Source of the DNA: JBGTIS01 sp041745535
GTDB taxonomy: Bacteria; Bacteroidota; Bacteroidia; Cytophagales; Cyclobacteriaceae
Length of the DNA stretch: 10,631 bases
Assembly (NCBI GenBank): GCA_041745535.1
Contig: JBGTIS010000144.1
Span: 1 to 10,631 of the forward strand
Reading direction: 5' to 3'
The notes under the pieces are model-generated. The model had not been told where the DNA came from and searched no databases. It was given only the letters and a program-made list of their open reading frames with translations. A program made the position numbers and the translations under genes. This document shows, piece by piece, positions 4,921 through 10,631 of the stretch. Positions within the stretch are counted from its first letter, which is position 1, and each line of letters opens with the position of its first letter.

Positions 4921-7797
4921 ATGTATAAAGTCGGAAACCTTTTGCTTATAATTCTATTGGCGGTTTTGTCATGTACCGATCCGAGAGAAGCGGAAACCCA
5001 TGCCCCGCACCTTGATCTGAATATTGCCCAAAACCACGACTTTTATTTACCGGAAGCATGGCAGCTTACCCTTTGGGCTGAATCACCACAACTTCACAAC
5101 CCTACTAATATGGACGTGGATGCCAGGGGCAGAGTTTGGGTAACCGAAGCGGTGAACTACCGCGATTTCAATAATTCACCCGATAACCATCTGCACTTCA
5201 ACCAGGGCGACCGGGTTATGATTCTGGAAGATACCAACGGCGATGGCGTATGCGACAGTGCTAAAGTGTTTGTACAGGATAAAGATATTCGTGCCCCGTT
5301 GGGCATTGCCGTTATTGGTAACCAGGTAATTGTTTCTTCTGCTCCTTCCCTTTTGGTATTTACCGATGAAAATGGCGATGATATACCAGATAAAAAAGAA
5401 GTGTTTCTCACTGGTTTTGGTGGTTATGACCACGATCACAGTCTGCATTCAGTAATAGCCGGACCCGATGGAAAGTGGTATTTCAACACGGGCAATGCTG
5501 GTCCGCACGAAGTTACCGACAAAGCTGGCTGGCAATTGCGCTCCGGCAGCGTATACACCGGTGGCACGCCGTATAATACCGAAAATCAACCGGCACAGGT
5601 AAGCGACGATGGCCGGGTTTGGGTGGGCGGACTGGCACTCAGAGTCAACCCCGATGGCCGGGGATTAGAGGTTTTGGCCCATAATTTCAGAAATTCGTAC
5701 GAAGTAGCGGTAGATTCTTATGGCAACCTCTGGCAAAACGACAACGATGACCAAGTAGTAACCTGTCGCACTTCCTGGCTCATGGAAGGTGGTAATGCTG
5801 GCTATTTTAACCAGGATGGTTCCCGCGCCTGGCAGGCCGATCAGCGACCGGATCAGAATATTTTTGCCGCCCACTGGCATCAGGACGACCCGGGTGTGAT
5901 GCCTGCCGGAGATAATACCGGTGCCGGCTCCCCTACCGGCGTGGTGGTGTATGAAAGTGACGCGCTGGGCGATCAGTACCAGGGCATGCTGCTCAGCGCC
6001 GATGCAGGCCGGAATGTGATTTTTGCCTATCAGCCTCAAATGAAGGGTGCCGGGTATGATTTGGAACGGAAAGACCTGATTACTTCCATCGGTGAATCTA
6101 CTGAAGGTTACAAATGGAATGACGTGGAAAACGATACCCGAAAATGGTTCCGCCCCAGCGATGTGGCAGTGGGTACTGATGGTGCCCTGTACATTGCCGA
6201 CTGGTACGATCCTATTGTAGGAGGGCATCAGATGCACGATAGCATCGGATATGGGCGCATTTATCGGATTACACCAAAAGGAAAAACCTTAAATCCGCCT
6301 CAGTTGGAATTGAACACCACCGAAGGACAAATACAGGCATTGCTCAATCCGGCCATCAATGTGCGAAACCTCGGGTTTGTAAAACTGAAAGCGCAGGGTG
6401 AAAAAGCAATTCCGGAAGTTCAGAAGATCTTAGATAGCGATAACCCTTACCACCGTGCCCGCGCGGTTTGGCTGCTGGCAGCATTAGGCGATCGGGGGAA
6501 AGAAATTGCAGAAAACCTGTTGCGGGAAGAACCTGATCCGCGGATCAGGGTAGCGGCATACCGTGCTCTGAAAACTGATTGGGATCAATTGCTTATTTAT
6601 GCCAAAATGGGTGATGAAGATCCATCGGAAGCCGTACGGCGGGAAGTGGCCATTTCACTTCGAGATATGCCACTGGCCAATTGCCAGGACATTATCCTTA
6701 CCTTAATCGATGGTTATAATGGAAAAGATCCCTGGTATCTGGAAGCATTGGGGATTGCCCTGGACGGAAAGGAAGAAGACATCTATCCGGTACTTCTTGA
6801 AAAATACGGACAGGAACCCGACAAGTGGTCAGAAAAAATGGCCAACCTTGCCTGGAGACTGCATCCCAAAGCAGCCGTTGAGGATCTGAAAGCGCGTGCT
6901 TTGGCTGAAAACCTGGGTGTCGAAGAAAGAACAAAAGCCGTTACCGCACTTTCTTTTATCACCGACAAATCAGCCATTCAGGCGATGATCGATGTCAGTT
7001 ATACTGCTGATGAAATAGCCCGGCAGGCCGACTGGTGGCTGAACTTCCGTAAAACGAACGACTGGTACAGCCTGTGGGACTGGGAAAAGCCGGATGCGAA
7101 TATGCCTTCTGAAATCCCGGATGAAATTACCAGGCATCAAAAAATACTGACGGATGCTTCCGCAGTCATGAAAGATCGGCAGCAGGCAGCGCGGGAAATG
7201 GCTGGCGATAAAATTGGGGGCAAACTGCTCATCAGTCTGGCTTCCGAAAAACAATTGCCGCAAGAAGTGATGTCGCCCATTGCCCAAACCATATTTAATA
7301 ATCCCGATCGGGAAGTGCGTACCCTGGCCAGCGAATATTTTAAAAGGCCGGGCGGGCATACACTATCTGTCAAAAAAATTGCTCAGATAGAAGGAAAGCA
7401 GGACACAGGCCAGCAACTTTTCGCGAAAAACTGCATTACCTGCCATCAGCTCGGAGATACAGGAAACGATATCGGACCCAGCCTTGAGAAAATAGGCGCT
7501 AAATTCGATAAAACCGGTTTAACCGATGCCATCCTGAACCCCAGCGCCGCCATTACTTTCGGTTATGAGCCTGTAATGCTGAAAACCAAAGACGATCAGG
7601 TGGTGTATGGTTTTTTACTTTCCAAAGGCGAAACCACCACCCTGAAAGATGTGGCCGGCAATCAGCATACGTTTAAAACTGCCGATATCAAAAGTCAGCA
7701 GCAAATGCACACCAGCCTGATGCCCAGCCCGGAAGCCCTGGGTTTACACGAACAGGAAATCGCTGATATTGTATCTTATCTGCTTACCATGAAATAA
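4921..7797 (+). CDS. PVC-type CxxCH heme-binding lipoprotein (beta-propeller / HEAT / cytochrome c)
   Basis: The 958-residue product opens with a short lipoprotein signal ending at VLSC18. Residues about 35-460 resemble the soluble glucose/sorbosone dehydrogenase-like propeller of PVC-type membrane-bound dehydrogenases, with WVTEAVNYRDF, acidic loops D104-D112 and D149-D157, a His-rich segment GGYDHDHSLHS and the typical propeller ending YIADWYDP. About 470-800 is helical and HEAT-like (NPYHRARAVWLLAALG, DPRIRVAAYRAL). The C-terminus is a cytochrome c domain with C838-I-T-C841-H842 and M934 in SLMPSPEALG as probable distal ligand, followed by the closing helix IADIVSYLL. It should be an envelope-anchored protein that oxidises a sugar or related alcohol and passes electrons to its heme; substrate and propeller cofactor are not visible. 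It heads a plus-strand run, 29 bp before the Gfo/Idh gene. No Shine-Dalgarno sequence precedes the ATG. Confidence 0.88.
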   Translation: MYKVGNLLLIILLAVLSCTDPREAETHAPHLDLNIAQNHDFYLPEAWQLTLWAESPQLHNPTNMDVDARGRVWVTEAVNYRDFNNSPDNHLHFNQGDRVMILEDTNGDGVCDSAKVFVQDKDIRAPLGIAVIGNQVIVSSAPSLLVFTDENGDDIPDKKEVFLTGFGGYDHDHSLHSVIAGPDGKWYFNTGNAGPHEVTDKAGWQLRSGSVYTGGTPYNTENQPAQVSDDGRVWVGGLALRVNPDGRGLEVLAHNFRNSYEVAVDSYGNLWQNDNDDQVVTCRTSWLMEGGNAGYFNQDGSRAWQADQRPDQNIFAAHWHQDDPGVMPAGDNTGAGSPTGVVVYESDALGDQYQGMLLSADAGRNVIFAYQPQMKGAGYDLERKDLITSIGESTEGYKWNDVENDTRKWFRPSDVAVGTDGALYIADWYDPIVGGHQMHDSIGYGRIYRITPKGKTLNPPQLELNTTEGQIQALLNPAINVRNLGFVKLKAQGEKAIPEVQKILDSDNPYHRARAVWLLAALGDRGKEIAENLLREEPDPRIRVAAYRALKTDWDQLLIYAKMGDEDPSEAVRREVAISLRDMPLANCQDIILTLIDGYNGKDPWYLEALGIALDGKEEDIYPVLLEKYGQEPDKWSEKMANLAWRLHPKAAVEDLKARALAENLGVEERTKAVTALSFITDKSAIQAMIDVSYTADEIARQADWWLNFRKTNDWYSLWDWEKPDANMPSEIPDEITRHQKILTDASAVMKDRQQAAREMAGDKIGGKLLISLASEKQLPQEVMSPIAQTIFNNPDREVRTLASEYFKRPGGHTLSVKKIAQIEGKQDTGQQLFAKNCITCHQLGDTGNDIGPSLEKIGAKFDKTGLTDAILNPSAAITFGYEPVMLKTKDDQVVYGFLLSKGETTTLKDVAGNQHTFKTADIKSQQQMHTSLMPSPEALGLHEQEIADIVSYLLTMK

Positions 7798-7826
7798 AAT
7801 AGTCACAACTACAACCCTGAACACAA

Positions 7827-9023
7827 ATGCAATCACACAAAATCACCTTATTAGGAACCGGATTGATCGGAAACTTTTACACCATGACCCTGCACGGACA
7901 GCGGGGTCGCGATACTGTACAGGTGGTATATTCCCGGTCTGCCGAACGGGGAGAAAAATTCGCCAAAGAATGGCAGATTCCCGAATGGGAAACCGATATG
8001 GAAAAAGCCATTAACCATCCTGATACCGATGTGGTGCTGATTGGACTGCCCAATCATTTGCATGAGGAAGCTGTTTTAATGGCTGCCAAAGCCGGTAAAG
8101 CCATCTTATGCACCAAGCCTTTGGGAAGAAATGCCCGAGAGGCCAGAAACATGCTGGAAGCGGTAGAAAAAGCCGGTGTATTTCATGGCTATCTGGAAGA
8201 CCTGGCCTATACACCCAAAACATTAAAATCATTAACAGCTGTTAAAAACGGGGCCCTGGGCAAGGTGCTCTGGACACGCTCCCGGGAAGCCCATCCTGGT
8301 CCGCACAGCGACTGGTTCTGGAACAAAGACCTATCAGGTGGAGGCGCTATTGTGGATATGGGCTGCCACTGCATTGAAATAGGGCGCAATTTTATCGGCA
8401 AAGATATTAAACCTGTAGAAGCCATGTGCTGGGCCGCCACCCAGGTAAAACCTATTGATGCCGAAGACAATGCCATCGGACTAATCCGTTACGAAAATGG
8501 CGCTATTAGTCAGTTTGAAGTGAGCTGGTCGTACCGGGGCGGTATGGACTTGCGCGACGAGGTAGCCGGCACGGAAGGTACTTTGCGCCTGGATCATTTC
8601 TTACGGACAGGTTTTGAGATGTTTACTTCCGTAGGGCAGGAAGGCTATGTGGCCGAAAAAGCCGAAAGTGAAACCGGCTGGCTCTTTCCCGTAGGCGATG
8701 AACCCCATGCCCTGGGCTACAATCATATGTTCACCGATATGTTTGACGCTATGGATAAAGAAACGGCTCCTATGGAAACTTTTTACGACGGCTACTTGGT
8801 CAATGCCATTATGGATGCCTGCTACCGTTCTGCTGAAACCAAACGTTGGGAACCCATTGATGTAGCGATATGGCGGGGAAAAACGGGTATTGCTGAAGAG
8901 AAAAACCTGGTTTCCTTCAACGACCAGTACTATCTGATTAAGGAAGAAAAGCTTCCCAATGGACAGAAAAAAGTAATTTTAAAAGACAAAACTACCGGAG
9001 AAATTACGCAACAGATTGTGTAA
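7827..9023 (+). CDS. Gfo/Idh/MocA family NAD(P)-dependent oxidoreductase
   Basis: This 398-residue protein starts with a Rossmann motif (G10-T-G12-L-I-G15) and has the family signature C-T-K97-P98-L-G in place of the common EKP, keeping the catalytic Lys. The second domain has GGGAIVDMGCHCIEIG with D177 and H181 in the expected active-site positions. The family oxidises or reduces sugars, inositols and their derivatives at a hydroxyl group with NAD(P). There is no signal peptide, so it is predicted cytoplasmic, unlike the Tat-exported members of the family. After the second domain, the last 30 or so residues form a charged extension (EEKLPNGQKKVILKDKTTGE) not needed for the core fold. It sits between the propeller-cytochrome gene (29 bp) and the SDR gene (41 bp) and is probably co-transcribed. 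The family is secure; the substrate is not. Confidence 0.9.
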   Translation: MQSHKITLLGTGLIGNFYTMTLHGQRGRDTVQVVYSRSAERGEKFAKEWQIPEWETDMEKAINHPDTDVVLIGLPNHLHEEAVLMAAKAGKAILCTKPLGRNAREARNMLEAVEKAGVFHGYLEDLAYTPKTLKSLTAVKNGALGKVLWTRSREAHPGPHSDWFWNKDLSGGGAIVDMGCHCIEIGRNFIGKDIKPVEAMCWAATQVKPIDAEDNAIGLIRYENGAISQFEVSWSYRGGMDLRDEVAGTEGTLRLDHFLRTGFEMFTSVGQEGYVAEKAESETGWLFPVGDEPHALGYNHMFTDMFDAMDKETAPMETFYDGYLVNAIMDACYRSAETKRWEPIDVAIWRGKTGIAEEKNLVSFNDQYYLIKEEKLPNGQKKVILKDKTTGEITQQIV

Positions 9024-9064
9024 ACCAGTAACAATGCTGAAATAGTTGAGAAGAAAGAATCTGC

Positions 9065-9847
9065 ATGATGCTTGAAAATAAACATATTGTAATTGTCGGA
9101 GGTACCTCCGGCCTGGGTTTATCGGCCGCCAAAGCATTTATCCGTGCGGGCGCTAAAGTGGTGGCCGTAGGCAGAAATCCCGATACCTGCCACACAGCCC
9201 GGCAGGAACTGGGAGAAGGAGGCCTGGTAATTTCCGGTGATGCAACCCGGGAAGAAACCGCTGAAAAGGCAGTTCAGGTTTGCCTGGATAAATGGAGCGG
9301 TTTTGATGGACTATACCATGTAGCCGGTGGCAGTGGCCGCCGGTATGGGGATGGCCCCCTGCATGAAATTTCGCTGGAAGGCTGGCAGAAAACGCTGGAT
9401 TTGAACCTGACTTCACTCATGCTTTCCAACCGGGCAGCAGTGAGCGCTTTTTTGAAGCAAAATACCAAAGGCACTATTTTGAATATGGGCTCTGTACTGG
9501 GGTATTCGCCTTCTTCACAATACTTCGCAACCCACACGTATGCCGCGGCCAAATCGGCTATTATCGGTTTTACCAAATCCATTGCCGCCTATTATGCCAA
9601 AGAAAATATCCGGATCAATGTAATTGCCCCGGCGCTGGTGGAAACACCCATGGCACAACGGGCAGCCAATAACGAGCAGATTGTGAAGTTTATCAAAACC
9701 AAACAGCCTCTGGACGGTGGGCGCATCGGAACACCCGAAGACCTGGATGCAGCTGCCTGCTTTTTTATGTCAGACCAGTCTGCTTTTGTTACCGGTCAGG
9801 TACTCGCCGTAGACGGGGGCTGGAGCATTAGCGAGGGACAATTTTAA
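9065..9847 (+). CDS. Short-chain dehydrogenase/reductase (classical SDR)
   Basis: At 260 residues this is a normal-length classical SDR. The cofactor motif is G12-G-T-S-G-L-G18 after a short first strand. The catalytic tetrad is complete: N114 (LDLNL), S143 (NMGS), Y159 and K163 (YAAAK). The C-terminal INVIAPALVETPM (184-196) and TGQVLAVDGGWS (243-254) blocks are also typical. GRN at 37-39 after the second strand suggests NADP(H), as in many family members with a basic residue there. It should oxidise or reduce a hydroxyl or keto group of a small substrate in the cytoplasm, plausibly acting next to the Gfo/Idh enzyme on the same sugar. Two consecutive Met codons (9065, 9068) make the exact start ambiguous. 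It is followed by the kinase-like gene after 10 bp. Confidence 0.92.
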   Translation: MMLENKHIVIVGGTSGLGLSAAKAFIRAGAKVVAVGRNPDTCHTARQELGEGGLVISGDATREETAEKAVQVCLDKWSGFDGLYHVAGGSGRRYGDGPLHEISLEGWQKTLDLNLTSLMLSNRAAVSAFLKQNTKGTILNMGSVLGYSPSSQYFATHTYAAAKSAIIGFTKSIAAYYAKENIRINVIAPALVETPMAQRAANNEQIVKFIKTKQPLDGGRIGTPEDLDAAACFFMSDQSAFVTGQVLAVDGGWSISEGQF

Positions 9848-9857
9848 CAGATAAGGA

Positions 9858-10631
9858 ATGAATGAGCAGTTAGGCATTGGCATCGACCTGGGAGCGACTA
9901 ATATTAAAGGCGTATTGATTAATACAGAGGGGCATGTGCTGGAGCAGGAAACATGTGTTACCCAGGAGCAGCGTGAAGGCAGTGGTTGGCAGGCTGCGGT
10001 AGCTGATCTGGTTAAAAAGCTAAAGAAAAAAAGCACCTATCCGGTAACCGCCATCGGGCTTTCCGCTCCGGGTATTCCCAACGAAACCAATACAGGTATC
10101 GCTTTTATGCCGGGCCGGCTACAGGGCCTTGAGAATCTTATCTGGTCTGCCCTTCTGGAAGAAAAAGCAGTGAGCGTACTGAACGATGCCAATGCCGCTT
10201 TGCTGGCCGAAGCCTGTTTCGGTGCCGGAAAAGGTATTCAAAACTTCATTATGCTTACGCTGGGAACCGGCGTCGGTGGTAGCATCATGATAAATGGCGC
10301 CTTGTACCAGGGATTCGGACAAATGGCCGGGCATTTTGGTCACATTACGGTAGATGCCAACGACAAAAACCAGGGCATTACCGGCATGGTGGGCAGCCTG
10401 GAAGATGCCATTGGTGATGCTACGGTAAGCAAAAGATCGCACGGAAAATATTCATCCACCAAAGCACTGGCCAAAGCTTACAAAGCCGGCGATACCTTCG
10501 CTACCTATCTATGGCTTGATGCCGTCCGAAAGCTGGCTGTAGGATTAAGCTCTCTGTGCAATACTTTATCGCCTGAAATGATCGTTTTGGGCGGTGGCAT
10601 GGCTAAAGCAGAAACAGCCTTGATGAACCCC
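9858..10631 (+). CDS. ROK family sugar kinase-like protein (partial, runs off the window)
   Basis: The reading frame stays open for 258 codons from ATG 9858 to the window end. The start is fixed by an in-frame TAA at 9852-9854; AAGGA touches the ATG directly, too close for an ordinary ribosome binding site. GIDLGATNIKG (8-18) is the ROK/actin-fold phosphate-1 motif, LND110ANAALLAE carries the expected catalytic Asp, LGTGVGGS (135-142) is the phosphate-2 loop, and IVLGGGMA (242-249) is the adenosine-side glycine motif. ROK kinases phosphorylate hexoses such as glucose with ATP. Two departures stand out: the usual Glu of AGExGH is H159 (AGHFGH), and the zinc motif CxCGxxGCxE appears as GITGMVGSLE (173-182) with all three Cys replaced. 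It therefore seems to belong to a zinc-free ROK branch with a changed sugar site. No N-terminal DNA-binding domain is present, so it is not a ROK repressor. Confidence 0.85.
   Translation, partial: MNEQLGIGIDLGATNIKGVLINTEGHVLEQETCVTQEQREGSGWQAAVADLVKKLKKKSTYPVTAIGLSAPGIPNETNTGIAFMPGRLQGLENLIWSALLEEKAVSVLNDANAALLAEACFGAGKGIQNFIMLTLGTGVGGSIMINGALYQGFGQMAGHFGHITVDANDKNQGITGMVGSLEDAIGDATVSKRSHGKYSSTKALAKAYKAGDTFATYLWLDAVRKLAVGLSSLCNTLSPEMIVLGGGMAKAETALMNP

Noticed and set aside
5665..6237. 190-residue minus-strand ORF inside the propeller-cytochrome gene
   Set aside because: It is antisense to a well-supported coding region, has a low-complexity His/Ile/Gly composition and no recognisable domain. 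It is a shadow frame.
10119..10442. 107-residue minus-strand ORF near the right edge
   Set aside because: It overlaps the ROK frame, which carries clear kinase motifs over the same bases.
1..10631. CRISPR array, tRNA, rRNA, toxin-antitoxin or phage-defence genes
   Set aside because: No regularly spaced repeats, no cloverleaf or rRNA-like stretch, and no defence-type domains were seen on either strand.

Overview
The window looks like accessory chromosome from a Bacteroidota member, probably of the Cytophagales type. This rests on AT-rich intergenic DNA around moderately GC coding DNA, starts without Shine-Dalgarno sequences, one exact match to the Bacteroidota -7 box (TAnnTTTG), and the protein mix: a VCBS lipoprotein, a PVC-type CxxCH heme protein, a Tat-like sugar isomerase and an AraC fragment. 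This is inferred from style and not from a marker gene.

Layout. Positions 1-1161 hold mobile-element debris: a minus-strand ORF that appears to join the C-terminal part of one transposase to the start of an IS630-type DDE domain. A complete minus-strand PhyH-type dioxygenase (1177-1953) follows almost directly. A 320-bp AT-rich divergent spacer (1954-2273) with a 16-bp palindrome separates it from a plus-strand lipoprotein carrying seven calcium-type FG-GAP/VCBS motifs (2274-3536). Converging on that gene are two minus-strand genes, a sugar phosphate isomerase/epimerase-like TIM barrel with a twin-arginine leader (3867-4739) and, downstream of it, a truncated AraC regulator remnant (3561-3809). 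A second divergent spacer (4740-4920) carries a candidate promoter for a plus-strand run: a 958-residue beta-propeller/HEAT/cytochrome c lipoprotein (4921-7797), a Gfo/Idh/MocA oxidoreductase (7827-9023), an SDR dehydrogenase (9065-9847) and a ROK-family sugar kinase-like protein (9858 to beyond the window). Gaps within the run are 29, 41 and 10 bp, so it is probably one operon.

Inferred function. Envelope proteins (VCBS lipoprotein, heme-linked propeller, possibly the exported isomerase) sit beside cytoplasmic NAD(P)-dependent oxidoreductases and a kinase-like protein. This suggests a catabolic module for an unusual sugar, polyol or glycoside in which oxidation, epimerisation and phosphorylation are combined. 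No SusC/SusD pair, glycoside hydrolase or transporter is visible, so the substrate cannot be named. The most distinctive details are the ROK protein lacking the usual zinc cysteines, the multidomain cytochrome heading a sugar operon, the double-truncated transposase fusion and the AraC remnant.
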